64,000 nucleotides of DNA, taken from contig CM119263.1 of NCBI GenBank assembly GCA_051294375.1, positions 3,187,232 through 3,251,231 of the forward strand, given 5' to 3'. Of this stretch, positions 1 to 13,184 are shown in pieces. The position numbers and the translations under genes were made by a program. Position 1 is the first letter of the stretch. Every line of letters starts with the position of its first letter. The DNA is from Paraspadella gotoi (Eukaryota > Chaetognatha). A model generated the notes under the pieces. It did no database searches and was not told the origin of the DNA. It was given only the letters and a program-made list of their open reading frames with translations.

Positions 1-471
1 ACAACGAAGACGAAGATGACAACGACGACGCTGCCAACGATGACGACGACGACGTGGACGGGGCGAAAAGACGAGGCGTCGGCCGCCGACTTCAATTCGC
101 TCCGAAGGAGAAGAAAAGAAATAAAAGAGTTTTCCCATGTCGAACCCTCACCGCGCGTCGTTGTGGGGGTGGCAGGGGGTGTCGGAGGAGTAGTGGAGAT
201 AGTAGAGTGGAGGAGTGGGATGGAGGTGTGAGGGTGGAGATGTGGGTGGAGGTGTGAGGGTAAGGCGTCGTTGAAGCGTCGGCGCTGAATTTCGAAGCGG
301 CGAACAATGGAGAGGAGTAGGAAGAGGGAAGATGATCATCGCGTGGTTGATAATAAGGAGGAGGAAGAGGGAAGAGCGAGATTGGATGTTGAGCCGATGA
401 TTGTCTTCTTTTTTCTTGTCTCTTTGACCCGATCCGCTTATTCTATGTCTCTGTCTCTGTCTCTGTCTCTG

Positions 472-705
472 NNNNNNNNNNNNNNNNNNNNNNNNNNNNN
501 NNNNNNNNNNNNNNNNNNNNNNNNNNNNNNNNNNNNNNNNNNNNNNNNNNNNNNNNNNNNNNNNNNNNNNNNNNNNNNNNNNNNNNNNNNNNNNNNNNNN
601 NNNNNNNNNNNNNNNNNNNNNNNNNNNNNNNNNNNNNNNNNNNNNNNNNNNNNNNNNNNNNNNNNNNNNNNNNNNNNNNNNNNNNNNNNNNNNNNNNNNN
701 NNNNN
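472..705. other. Assembly gap (234 N)
   Basis: A run of 234 N begins inside a TCTCTG repeat of segment X. The matching stretch in copy 1 (around 5000-5120) is CT-rich low-complexity sequence, so the gap probably hides more of the same. Confidence 0.95.
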
Positions 706-1213
706 TCTGCCTCCTTTTCTCTATCTCCCTATTTCGCTTTTTATTATTTTTTTATTTCTTCGCCCCTTCCATCTTTTCTTCCTCCCCTCTCTTTTTCAAT
801 CTCTCTATCTGTCTCTCCCTAGCCCTCTCTCTTTCTATTCCTCACCCTTTCTCTCTCTCTGTCTTTCTATCCCTCTCTCTCTCTCCCCGCCTCCTTTTCT
901 CTCTTTCTTTCCCAATTTCTCTTTTTATTATTTTTTCTCTCTTTGCCCCCTTTCTTCCTTTCTTCTTTCCCTCTGTTTTTAACTCCCGCTCTCTCCCTCT
1001 CCCTCTTACTCCCCCCCTCTCTCTCTCTCCCCTCCGCCCACGACGTAATGAGTCAATCGCGACGATGAGAAGGACTTTTCATAGGAACCGAATGCATGGA
1101 ATTAATCCGCGCGTCGCGGCTCTCGTAATTGGTTCAAATTGAAGAAATTAGCATCGAGGCCTCGCACGAGGAGGGAGAGCGAGAGGAAACGGGCGGGGCG
1201 GGGGGCAAAATGG

Positions 1214-1214
<1 letters not shown>

Positions 1215-1244
<30 letters not shown>

Positions 1245-1312
1245 GAGATGAGAGAGAGAGGAGAGTATGAGAGAGAGAGAGAGACGAGAGAGAGAGATGA
1301 AGATGATGAGAG
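1215..1312. repeat. (GA)n microsatellite in segment X
   Basis: An imperfect GA tract interrupted by GATGA. The same position in the other copies holds GA tracts at 5628-5717 and about 13098-13197, of different lengths. Confidence 0.85.
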
Positions 1313-2318
1313 GGAGAGGGAGTGAATTGAGAGAAGTAAGTGGATGAATGCGGAGGAATCGAGGTTAGATGTTCGAAAGTTGAATGAGAAGAGAAAGAGG
1401 AAAGTGTAAATACGGACAGAAGGTTTAACGAACTTAAAACTATTGTTATTTTCGTAAGTATTGCATCTAATTTCTCTTTTCGAGGAGAAAACAAAGTTAA
1501 ATTTGTTTATTCCAAATAACGGACATGTTTCGTCGACTCTATTCTCGCAGTCTTCATCACCGGCTTTGGAATAGGCAAACACCGAGGTTTGTAAACAAAC
1601 AAACTTTGTCGTTCTCACCAATATTGTAAAAGAAAGTGTTTAATCAAAATTTATTTTGATTAAAAATGAAATTTTTTTTTACGAGATAGAGATTTCGAAT
1701 TAGAGAACTTTGGGTTGAAAAGAGAAAATTTGAGAGGAAATACGAGAAAAGGTGAGTTCACTTTTGGCGATTGGCAATGAGAGGGAAGAAAACAAAACGT
1801 GTGTGTGAGCTACAATTGAAAGTCAGGGTGAGAAATGACCTTCTCGTTATGTGAATAGGGGGTGATGTTTTGTGGGAACGATGAAAAGAATCGGATCACA
1901 AACGTGAACGAAGATTCACGACGAAGACAGCGATGAGTGGGATGGAAGGCGTGCCTGCCGAGTTGTGAGAGGCGGCGCGGGGGGGGGAGGCTGGGGAGGT
2001 AAGTGAGTCGCGATGGGGCGTGCCGATTCTATATCGAGGGAGGAGTGGGCGAGATAATGGGCGGACGAAGGACGATGACGACGGAACGGATGACGACGGA
2101 CGTAATAACGAAGACGATGGGCGTGGATGACGAAAAAAAAAGACGCAAATTCGTAGGGGAAAAGAAGTCGAAAAATAAAGCGATGTCTCAAGGCTTTGGT
2201 CGCAATATGAAATATAGATTATAAATATAAGTATATATATTCATTTGATAAATAAGGTAACCCTTCCCCTGACTTAGGATAGGCTATTTTGTGAATATAT
2301 GAAGTATATTTGTATTTG

Positions 2319-2350
2319 TACAGTCCTGTGCAAAAAAAAGGACACTCTCA
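2319..2350 (+). mobile_element. Tc1/mariner-like terminal repeat end, copy A
   Basis: The sequence reads TA then CAGTCCTGTGCAAAA, followed by an A run and GGACACTC. A TA target followed by CAGT...GCAAAA is typical of Tc1-like transposon ends. No matching inverted end and no transposase frame are visible, so this is at most a decayed or truncated element. Confidence 0.35.
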
Positions 2351-3583
2351 ACTTAAGTTGGGCTCGTTTTACGAGCATAGTTATAAACTTTTATGAATGA
2401 TAGTGTTAGATTTTGAAATAGGAATCCATATGTGTAAGTTAAAAAATATCGTAGTAAAAGACATCGCGCTTGACTTGAATTTTTTAATGCAGGTTGGTGC
2501 AGTAGCAAATTAGAAATATTTCCCGAAACTAATTTTAAATAATTTCTTCGCCTAGATGTTCCTGTTTAATGACAAAATGGCATCGTGCTACGGCAATGGC
2601 TGGGATGGCTTGTAATACAGGGGAGAGGGGACCGCGGGTTGTCTCACCAGACTGAGGACGGACACTTGCATTAATCTATTAATCATTTACCAGGGAAATT
2701 AGTCCCGAAACATGTACGCAGAAATTATTTCTGATAAGAAGAACTGTCAACAAAATATAATTATTTATGACAGCGAGGAAGAACTACAAAAAAATACAAA
2801 CTTACAAACCACTTCACAATTAAAGCGGAAATTCACGACATTAAAAAAAGAGAGAGATGGCGCAAAAAGGTTAAACCGGCCCGGCGGGGGGCACGCGGCG
2901 GGGAGCACCGGCAGGGCACCGCAGGTCCCGCGCAGGGTCCGCCGACCCGGCAATAAGGGCTGCGGAACGGGGGCCTGCGGGGAGAGTGGAAGAGGGCGAG
3001 CGGGCGAGGCTGGAAATGGAGGGAGTTTCCGGATGGAGAGAGATGTTTATTTTTTTTTCTTCGTTTCTCACTCTCTCTCCATCTCATCTCTCTCTCTCTT
3101 CCTCTCTCTCTCTCTTCACTCTCTCTTTCTCGTTCATCCTCTCTCTTCTTCCTTATTCTCTCTCTTCTCGGCTCCGGGGAGGCCCGCGTCTGGGGGGGTA
3201 GCCGAAGGATGGGAAAAATGGTCCGAAGAGGAGAGGAGGAGGTCGTTCATGGAAAAATTCACAACAATAAAACGAAGGAAATGAGAAATGAATAGAGAAT
3301 GAATTCCTTTGCTGGGAAGGAGGAAGGGGAGAGATGAAGAAAGAAAGAGGAAAATAGGAGGAGGAAGAACAGAAAAAAAAGATTTTTTGTTTGGGAATTT
3401 CCAGCTGAAGAAGGTTTAACGGATCGAATCCTGATTGGAAACGCGAGTATGGCAAATTAGGGGGAGAGAGACAGATTTATAGGAGCGCGTGAGAAGTGAG
3501 CAAAGATGGGAATGCTAGAGAAAGAGAGAGAAGAGCAGAGAGAGAGAGAGAGAGGAGAGAGAGGAGAGAGAGAGAGAGAAAGA

Positions 3584-3623
<40 letters not shown>

Positions 3624-5625
3624 GAGAAGAGAAAGAGGCATGTCCAAAGTCCGTTTATTAAAATGAATGAATGATTTTACCAATTGGTTTGTACCACTTC
3701 ATATGTAAAATTAAATTATGTTTAAACTTAAAAATTTTAAGGCCGCTGTCGACTAACAAATTTATATATAAACAAACAAGACAAACGAGCGTCATTTTTA
3801 CGCATACCGAGGTCGAAGCCACTCTTAATCACGGCACTCTTGTGCTGGGCATTCTACAGTAAACACGACGGGACTTGGCTTTTGTGTTTCACTGTATTGC
3901 CAAAGAAAATAAACACTCCCTCATTGAGCCGCCAGGACTCTTGTAAAAAATACGAGACGTCGCAAAGGAGGGAGTGGAAGATTCGATCGGTATTGAACAT
4001 GGGCTGCGACGACGGACGAGCGGATGACCGACGATGATGGACGTTGACGACAGAATCCGATGGACAAGGACATTGAAGCTGACAAAAACGATAGGTACAA
4101 TGGACTTAGCGGAGATGAATAAGGCGCACAGACTCCAACAAAATTGCTATGTATAAAAAAGAGATAGAATTAAAAACTTAAGCGCCAAAAGTCAAAAGAC
4201 CGCAGGAATCATAATGATATGATAAGAACAACAATGGGCGTAGAAAAATGATGACAAAGATGGAGAAAAGGATGTGAAAAGAGGACGACGAACGACAACG
4301 ACGATGACGACGACGATGACGATGTCACCTGGACACTCTAAGACGTTTGAGAGTGAAGTAGTCCCTTGTTTGGACGAATGCTTATTTCAAGTCAACGTTC
4401 AAGTCAAGTCAAAGATGACAATGACAACGACGACGATGAAAAGACGACGAAGACATCGACGAAGAATGACCATGACAACGACGACGGCAACGAGGTGACA
4501 ACGAGCGAAGGATGACAACGGCACGACGCATGCCGAACCGATGACGACGACGGGACGATGGACGGGGCGAAAAGACGAGGCTTGTCGGCGCCGACTTCAC
4601 ATTCGCTCCGAAGGAGAAGAAAAGAAATAAAAAGAGTTTTTCCCATGTTCGAACCCTCACCACGGCGCGTCGTGTGGGGGTGGCAGGGGTGCGGAGGAGT
4701 AGTGGGATAGTAGAAGTGGGGAGTGGGATGGAGGGTGTGAGGGCTGAGAGTGTGGGTGGAGGATTGTGAGAGGTAAGGCGTCGTTGAAAGCGTCGGGCGC
4801 TTGAATTTCGAAGCGGCGAACAATGGAGAGGAGTAGGGAAGGGGAAGATGATCATCGGCGTGGTTTGATAATAAGGAGGGGAAGAGGGAAGAGCGAGATT
4901 TAGTATGTTGAATGTGACTGATGAATTGGAGTCTTCTGTTTTCTATTGTCTCTTGTGGACGCCGTATCCTCGCTTGTATTCTAGTTGTCTCTGTCTCTGC
5001 TGTCTCTTGTCTCTGTCTGTCTCTTCTCTTATCTCGTTCCTCTCTTCTCTCTCTTTCTCTCTTCTCTCTCCCTCTCTTTTCTGATCTCCTTCTCTTCTTA
5101 TTCTTCTCTCTCTCTCGATCTGCCCCTTTTCTCTATCTCCCTATTTTGCGCTTTTTTATTATTTTTTTATTTTTCTGCCCCTTCCATCTTTTGCTTCCTC
5201 CCCTCTCTTTTTCACTCCCTCTATCTGTCTCTCCCTAGCCCTCTCTCTCTCTATTCCTCACCCTTTCTCTCTCTATGTCTTTCTATCCCTCTCTCTCTTC
5301 TCCCCGCTCTTTTCTCTCTTTCTTCCCAATTTCTCTTTTTTATTATTTTTTCTCTCTTGCCCCCTTCTTCCTTTCTTCTTTCCCTCTGTTTTTTAACCTC
5401 CCGCTCTCTCCCTCTCCCTCTTACTCCCTCCTCCTCTCTCTCTCCCCTCCGCCCAGCGACGTAATGAGTCAATTCGCGACGATGAGAAGGACTTGTCCTA
5501 GGAACCGAATTGCATGAATTATCGCGCTCGCTCTCGTAATTGGTTCAAATTGAAGAAATTAGCATCGAGGGCCTCGCACGAGGAGGGAGAGCGAGAGGAA
5601 ACGGGCGGGGCGGGGGGCAAAATGG

Positions 5626-5627
<2 letters not shown>

Positions 5628-5717
<90 letters not shown>
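5628..5717. repeat. (GA)n microsatellite
   Basis: A near-continuous GA dinucleotide array of about 90 bp in segment X of copy 1. Confidence 0.9.
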
Positions 5718-5721
<4 letters not shown>

Positions 5722-6727
5722 AATGATGAGAGGGAGAGGGAGTGAATTGAGGAGAAGAAGTAGGATGAATGCGGAGAATCGAGGTTAGATTTCGAAGGTT
5801 GAATGAGAAGGAGAAAGAGGAAAATGTAAATACGGAAACAGAAGGTTAACGAATTAAAACTATTGTATATTTTCGTAAGTATTGCATCTAATTTCTTCTT
5901 TTCGAGGAAAACAAAGTTATTTGTTTATTCCAAAATAACGGACCATGTTTCGGACTCTTATTTCTCCAGTCTTCATCACCGGCTTTGGAATACAAATACC
6001 GAGGTTTGTAAACAAACAAACTTTGTCTCGTCTCACCCAATATAAAAGAAAGTGTTTAATCAAATTTATTTTATTTAAAGATGAAATTTTTTTTTTACGA
6101 GATAGAGATTTCGAATTGAGAAAACTTTGGGTTGAAGAGAAATTTGAGAGAAATACGGAAAAGGTGAGTTCACTTTTGGCCGATTGGCAATGAGAGAGGA
6201 AGAAAACAAAACGTGTTGTGAGCTACAATTGAAAGTCAAGGGTGAAAATGACCTTCTCGTTATGTGAATAGGGGGTGATGTGTGCTGAAGCGATGAAAAG
6301 AAATCGGATAACACAAACGTGAACGAAGATCACGACGAAGACAGCGGATGAGTGGAATGGAAGGCGTGGCCGAGTTGTGAGAGGCGGCGCGGGGGGGGGA
6401 GGGCTGGGGAGGTGAAGTGAGTCCCGCGATGGGGCGTGCCGATTCTTATATCGGGGAGGAGTGGCGCGAGATAATGGGCGGACGAAGGACGATGACGACA
6501 CGGATGACGACGACGATAACGAAGCGATGGGCGTGGATGACGAAAAAAAAAGACGCAAATTCGCGTAGGGAAAAGAAGTCGAAAATAAAGCGATTATTCA
6601 AGGCTTGTGGTCGCCAATATGAAATATAGATATAAATATAATATCTATATATTCATTTGATAAATAAGGTAACCTCCCCTGACTTAGGATAGGCTATTTT
6701 GTGAATATATGAAGTATATTTGTATTG

Positions 6728-6760
6728 TACAGTCCTGTGCAAAAAAAAGGACACTCTTCA
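6728..6760 (+). mobile_element. Tc1/mariner-like terminal repeat end, copy B
   Basis: This is the same TA-CAGTCCTGTGCAAAA end as at 2319, in the second copy of segment X. It has been duplicated with the unit and is not an independent insertion. Confidence 0.35.
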
Positions 6761-7310
6761 AACTTAAGTTGGGCTGCGTTTTACGAGCTATTATAACTTT
6801 ATGAATGATAATGTAGATTTTGAAATAGGAAAATCCATATGTGTAAGTTAAAAATACTCGTAGTAAAAGACATCGCGCTTGACTTGAATTTTTTAATGCA
6901 GGTTTGGTGCATAGCAAATTAGAAAATGATTTCCCGAAAACTATTTTAAATAATATATTTCTCGCTAATGTTCCTTTTATGACAAAAATGGCATCTCTAC
7001 GGCAATGGCTGGGATGGCTTGTAATACAGGGGAGAGGAGACCGCGGGGGCCTCTCACCAGACTGAGGACGGAATCTTGCATTAATCTATTAAAATCATTT
7101 TACCAGGGAAATTAGTCCGAGAACATGTACGCAGAAATTATTTCTGATAAGAAGAACTGCAAGCATGTAAAACAAAATATAATTATTTATGACAGCTGAG
7201 GAAGAACTACAAAAAAATACAAACTTTACAAACCACTTCACAATTAAAGACGGAAAATTCACGACATTAACCAAAAAAAAAAAAAAAAAAACTATTCAAA
7301 AAGCCTAATG

Positions 7311-7335
7311 NNNNNNNNNNNNNNNNNNNNNNNNN
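7311..7335. other. Assembly gap (25 N)
   Basis: Exactly 25 N between segments X and Y. In copy 2 the same junction (about 14790-14830) is continuous, so little sequence is probably missing. Confidence 0.95.
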
Positions 7336-7656
7336 TTTTCTTGACAAAAACGTAACCAGCGATAAAACGAGCATCTGCCTATCGCTTCCTCTGACAGAGC
7401 GGAAACTGTGAGAGATTCGTTATCACTAACGAGTGAGACGACGACGACGACGACAACCATTCTTTTGACGTTATCTAGATTTTCATCTTGTTTCAAATGT
7501 GTCGAGATTTATGTCCCTTTTTTGAAAAAAGGCGTCAAAACTTAATTTGACGCGTAATTATTGTTATTAACCATAATATTTTTTCTCATGATTCTTATTT
7601 TACTAATACTATGTCCAATTATTTCACCATAAGCTTTTAAAATCTCCGACTTTTTT

Positions 7657-7695
<39 letters not shown>

Positions 7696-8269
7696 GCTTT
7701 CGTTTAAAAAAAACAAAAAACCCAAAAACCGCACAACGATATCAATACCCAATTTTCATTCATAATCCACGGAGGACAACCGCCTGACGTTCGCCTGACG
7801 TTCGCCTGTCATTTTCCCTTTTGTTGTCCAGATTTCCTCTTTTTTGATTTCATCATTTCCTCGGATCAATTTTTATTGTCAACCTTTTATTTTTATCTCG
7901 ATCTTCTATTTTTATTTCGCGGTCACGTGACGTACATCGATCCGTTTCTTCCTCCTCTTCCTCTTCTTCACTCTACTTTGATCCTCTCTGTTTACATTTT
8001 AAACTTTCACTTGTCAGTTTTAGTTCATTTTAAGTTTTTTCTGTTTGAGTCACTCTGGATATACCGCTTTGCTTTACATTATTTATAATGTTTCTATCCT
8101 TAAATTGTTATGTTTCTATCCAACCTATTGTCTTCTTCCTTCTCTCCTTCCTCGTGATTCATTCTATACTCTTCCCCCTCCTCTTCCTCCTCTTCCTCCA
8201 CTCAACAGACACGGATGATAGCCTCTCGTTTACCAGATTTCGCGAGATCTTATCTTCTTCCTAATTTGG

Positions 8270-8680
8270 GTATAGAAATAAAGCCAAGCATGTCGGAGCG
8301 GGCAAGGCAAGAGATAGCAAAGCGAGCAGAGGCAGCAAAGTGGGCAAAGCGGGAAAGGCCAACAAGGAGGGCATAGCGGGCGCGGAGGACAAGGCGCGAA
8401 AAACGGACGAAGGGCAAAGGAGGCCGGAACTGGTGCGAAGCGGATAAGACTGATAAGAAGGGCAAAGCGGACCAGATTGATGAAGCCGACTCGGAGGACT
8501 GAGACGAAGAGGGCAAGGCCAGCGAGAGATGGAAGGATGGCGAGGCTGAGAAGAAGTGACAAGGAGGCAGGGTCAGCGAGGAATGCGAAGCGAACAAGTG
8601 AAATAGGAAGGGAAAAGCGGGCAGAGTCCGCAAGACTGGCAAAGAGAAGGAGGGCCCTCCTCGGCTGTCATCGCTTTTAA
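8270..8680 (+). repeat. Degenerate purine-rich GCAAAGCGG-type repeat block
   Basis: About 400 bp built from loose repeats of short motifs such as GGCAAAGCGGGCA and GAGGGCAAGG. It gives K/R/A-rich frames on + and C/P/L-rich frames on -, interrupted by stops. The block recurs at about 15850-16310. It resembles a decayed minisatellite and not a gene. Confidence 0.6.
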
Positions 8681-8771
8681 TTTTGAGGAACAAAGAATTT
8701 TCTTTGTTTAATTCGGATAAAATTTGGAAGAGAATTTTGCAGCCATCAGTTTGTAGTCTTTCAAATATCGG

Positions 8772-8774
<3 letters not shown>

Positions 8775-8830
<56 letters not shown>
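8775..8830. repeat. (GA)n microsatellite
   Basis: A pure GA array of about 56 bp in segment Y. The copy at about 16440-16500 is interrupted. Confidence 0.9.
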
Positions 8831-8832
<2 letters not shown>

Positions 8833-9152
8833 TCTTGCCCATCTTTCAATCTCCCATCTTACCCAGGAAATTAAGAGGCACGTATTCCCGATGACAAGTT
8901 CTAAATGAGAATCTGACCTCGTGGTGGATTTGTGACGTATGAATGAAATAAATGAATGACGTTTGATATAAAAGATATCCACGAATTCCTTCCTATTGAT
9001 GATATCTATTTGCTTTTCATTGTCTTCTTAAGTGACTCAAAAAGATCAGAGAAGTTCCTTCGTATATGATATGTACCTAATCTGGTCGTTTAAACAACAT
9101 TAGATAGATAAATAGATAAGTAGTGCACAATTTAATCAAAGTAGCTTCGTCG

Positions 9153-9191
<39 letters not shown>

Positions 9192-9711
9192 GACATGAAG
9201 ATCGACATGGAGACCTCCTTGGCGAGCCACTTTAAAGAGTCAAGTGGTTCGATTAAAGAAAAATCTTGCCCCGCCCCCGTAAGGCAGCGCCGCCCCCTCG
9301 CCGACTGACAAAGGAACAAAGACCGCGCCTCCTCCGACTCTGTGACACCGAACGTCCGTCCTGTTTTGATTCATGTTTTTTTGAATTTAAAAAAAAAAAT
9401 AGAACCATATCAATAAAACAATTTTTAATTTCGTTTAATGCGATGATATTCGATAATGTTTACTTAAACTGTTTTAACTGTAATTGACTAGCAAAAATTA
9501 AAAATAATTACGAGGACTGCAATATGCAAATAAGATTAAATGTACTCAAAATTGAATTGTCTGAAACCATAAAAAAATTGAATCAGTTTCTTTTGCATGA
9601 TCATTTTATTCACTGTATCTATTGTATAGTGTAAACGCATTATACAGCGTCTAAAGGAAAAGAAGTACACGATTTCGTTATAACAATTATTCACTGTCCC
9701 GTCTCGCGTCT

Positions 9712-9762
9712 TCCGCGTCGTCGTCGTCGTCATCATCGTCGTCGTCGTCGTCGTCGTCGTTT
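9712..9762. repeat. (GTC)n microsatellite
   Basis: GTC trinucleotide array with a few ATC units. The counterpart at 17430-17490 is eroded by single-base changes. Confidence 0.85.
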
Positions 9763-9866
9763 CTCGATCGATTCAAATCTACAAATTTTTTTTCGAGTCT
9801 CCACTTGAGAGTTAATTTGACGTGAGATGACGGACGTCGCTCGAGTTCGCAGAGTAAACAGCGGAA

Positions 9867-9904
<38 letters not shown>

Positions 9905-10317
9905 ATTATCTGCTTTTAGGCTTTAATTTTCTGACTCTAAATCGTCAAGTAGTTTCGGCAATTGTGATAATACATTAGTTTCAAGGTCTTTCTTTTCACA
10001 TATAGATTTGATCGAGTGGTTTTGATTAACAAAAAACGTCTTTAGGAGAGTTTATTAGAATTTCAATTGAAATTTGGTAGTGTTTTCAGTGTTTAACATT
10101 GATTAAATAAGAGATTTAAGAATTAGGAAAAACCAACACTCCATTAAAAAACTCCCGTAAGTCTCGTTTATTATTTTTTTCATAGATTCATTAAATTATT
10201 ATTATAATTACATTAAAAAAATTAAATTTAAACAAGTATTAAATTTGTTTTTAGTTTATTCTTTCAACTTTCCCTTTCTCTTTAGTTTTTCATAATTTAG
10301 GACATCTATATTCTATA

Positions 10318-10342
10318 NNNNNNNNNNNNNNNNNNNNNNNNN
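10318..10342. other. Assembly gap (25 N)
   Basis: Exactly 25 N at the Y-to-Z junction of the tandem unit. In copy 2 this point (about 18870) runs into a GA microsatellite, which probably caused the break. Confidence 0.95.
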
Positions 10343-10997
10343 AATGAGAGAGATCACCGGCAGGGCACGCAGGTCCCGCGCAGGGTCCCGCCGACCCGGC
10401 AAAAGGGCTGCGGAACGGGGGCCTGCGGGGAGTGGAAGAGGGCGAGCGGGCGAGGCTGGAAATGAGAGGGAGCTTTCCGGATGAGAGAGATGTTTATTTT
10501 TTTCTTCTTCGTTTCTCACTCTCTCTCTCATTTCTCTCTCTCTCTTCTCTTCTCATCTCTCTTCATTCTCATCTCTCATCTCTCTTCTCTCTTATCTCTC
10601 TCTCTCTCTCGGCTCCGGGGAGGCACCGCGTTGGGGGGGTAGCCGAAGGATGGGAAAAATGGTCGAAGAGGAGAGGAGGAGGTAGAAGGTGTCTGGAAAA
10701 ATTCACAACAATAAAACGAGGAAATGAAGAATGAATGAGATGAATATCCTTTGCTGGGAGGAGGAAGGGGAGAGATGAAAGAAGAAAAGAGGAAAATAGG
10801 AGGAGGGAAGAACAGAAAAAAAAGATTTTTTGTTTGGGAATTTCCAAGGCTGAAGAAGTTTAAACCGAGTCGAATCCTGATTGGAAACGCGAGTATGGCC
10901 AAAATTAGGGGGAGAGAGACAGAGTATAGGAGCGCGTAGAAGAAGTGGAGCAAAGATGGGAATGCTAGAGAAAGAGAGAGAAAGAGAGCAAGAGAGA

Positions 10998-11028
<31 letters not shown>

Positions 11029-11051
11029 AGAGAAGAAGAGAGAGAGAGAGA

Positions 11052-11087
<36 letters not shown>

Positions 11088-13150
11088 GAGAGAAGAAAGA
11101 AGAGAGGCATGTCCATACATTGTCCAGTCGTTTATTAAATGAATGAATGATTTTTTAACAATTGGTTGTACCACTTTCATATGTAAATTAAATTATTGTT
11201 TAAACTTAAAAATTTTCAAGGCACGCTCTCAGCTTAACAATTTATATCAATAAACAACACAAGACAAACGAAGCGTCATTTTTAACGCGATCCGAGGCGA
11301 AGCCACTCTTAATCACGGCAACTCTTGTGTGCATTCTTCACAGTAAAACACGACGGGAACTTGGGCCATTTTTGTGTTTCACTGTATTGCAAGAAAATAA
11401 ACACTGCCCTCATTGAGACGACAGGACCTTGTAAATAAATACGAGACGGCAAAGGGGCGAGACTCGATTGAAATGGGAAGCCCGCGACGACGTACAGCGA
11501 TTGACGACGATGATGACGGATGACGACGAACCGATCGGCACAGGACATGAAGCTGACAAAAACGATAGGTTAAATGACTAAGGGGAATGAATAAGGCGAC
11601 ACAGACTCCAACAAAATTGCTATGTAGTAAAAAAGAGATAGAATTAAAAAACTTAAGCGCCAAAAAGTCAAAGACCAGGATACATAATGAATGATAAGAA
11701 CAACAATGGCGTAGAAAAATGATGACAAAGATGGAGAAAAGGAGTGAAAAGAGGACGACGACGACAACGACGATGACGACGACGATGACGATGTCACACT
11801 AGACACCTACAGACAGCTTTGAGAGTGAAGTATCCCTTGTTGGATGAATGCTTATTTCAAGTCAAGTTCAAGTCAAGTCAAAGATGACAATGACACGACG
11901 ACGATGAAAAGACGAAAGACATCGACGAAGAATGACGCATGACAATCGACGACGGCAACGAGGATGACAACGAGACGAAAGATGACAACGGCGACGACGC
12001 TGCAACCGAATGAACCGAAACGACGGGACGTGGACGGGGCGAAAAGACGAGGCGTCGGGCGCCGACTTCACATTCGCTTCCGAAAGGAGAAGAAAAGAAA
12101 TAAAAAGAGTTTCTCCCATGTTCGAACCCTCCACCGCGCGGTCGTGTGGGGGTGGCAGGGGGTGTCGGAAGGAGTAGTGGAGATAGTAGAAGTGGGGAGT
12201 GAGTGATGGAGGTCGTGAGGGCTGGAGAATGTGGGTGGAGGTGTGGAGAGGTAAAGGCGTCGTTGAAGCGTCGGCGCTTGAAATTTTCGAAGCCGGCGAA
12301 ACAATTGGAGAGGAGTAGGAAGAGGGAAGAATGATCATGCGCGTGGTTGATAATAAGGAGGGGAAGAGAAGAGCGAAGATTAGATGTTGAAGACGATGAA
12401 TTGGTCTTCTTGTTTTCTTGTCTCTTTGACCCGATCCCGCTTTTCTACTATGTTCTGTCTCTGTCTCTTGTCTCTGTCTGTCTCTTCTCTTTCTCTTTCT
12501 CTCTCTATCTCTCTCTTCTCTCCTCTCTTCCTCTCAGTCCTCTCTATTCTACTCCTTCCTTCTTATCTGCTCTCTCTCTCGATCTGCCCCCTTTTCTTCT
12601 ATCTGCCCTATTTCGCTTTTTTATTATTTGTTTTATTTCTTCGCCCCTTCCATCTTTTGCTTCCTCCCTTCTCTTTTTCACTCTCCTCTTATCTGTCCTC
12701 TCCCTAGCCCTCTGCTCTCTCTAATTCCGTCACTCTTTCCCTCCTATGTCTTTGCTATCCCTCTCTCCTCTCTCCGCTCTTTTCCTGCTCTTTCTTTCCC
12801 ATTTTCTTTTTTATTAATTTTTTCTCTCTTGCCCCCTTTCTTCCTTTTTCTTTTCCTCTGTTTTTAACTCTCCCGCTCTCTCCCTCTCCCTCTTTACTCC
12901 CCCCTCTCTCTCCTCCCCTCCGCCCACGACGTAATGAGTCAATTCGCGACGATGAGAAGGACTTTACATAGGAACCGAATGCATGAATTATCGCGCTCTG
13001 CTCTCGTAATTGGTTCAAAATTGAAGAAAATTGAGCAAATCGAGGGCCTCGCACGAGGAGGGAGAGCGAGAGAAACGGCGGGGCGGGAGGGCAAAATGGG
13101 AGAGAGAGAGAGATGAGAAGAGAAGAGAGAGAGAGAAGAGAGGAGCAGAG

Positions 13151-13184
<34 letters not shown>

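Larger units (their letters stand above)
1..2870 (+). repeat. Partial copy of the tandem unit (segment X)
   Basis: This stretch matches 4500-7300 and 11960-14810 along its length, with frequent one-base insertions and deletions. It opens with a GAC/GAT-rich run, continues through CT-rich and GA-rich low-complexity blocks, and ends in an AT-rich part. It then joins segment Z directly at about 2870, whereas in the other two copies X is followed by segment Y. I see no gene: the open frames are short, low complexity and not kept between copies. Confidence 0.75.
2871..10317 (+). repeat. Tandem unit copy 1 (Z-X-Y)
   Basis: Segment Z spans about 2871-4260, X about 4261-7310 and Y 7336-10317, with a 25-N gap between X and Y. 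Z and X/Y are repeated in the same order from 10343. Z holds a short GC-rich stretch (2870-2980) and a GA tract at 3520-3630. X holds GAC-rich, CT-rich and GA-rich blocks. Y holds short microsatellites and a degenerate purine-rich block. Differences from the other copies are mostly one-base indels. I see no gene: frames are short, mostly K/R-, S/L- or R/E-rich translations of simple repeats. Confidence 0.75.

Noticed and set aside
2870-2980. GC-rich stretch considered as rRNA
   Set aside because: No recognisable rRNA core motifs, and it is only about 110 bp of GC-rich sequence.
2712-3284. 190-codon frame at the X-Z junction of the first unit
   Set aside because: It exists only because X abuts Z in this copy, has a Ser/Leu repeat tail, and is not kept in the other copies.
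5251-5788. Open frames rich in Arg/Glu or Ser/Leu across GA/CT arrays
   Set aside because: They are direct translations of dinucleotide repeats, occur at every GA/CT array on both strands, and differ between unit copies.
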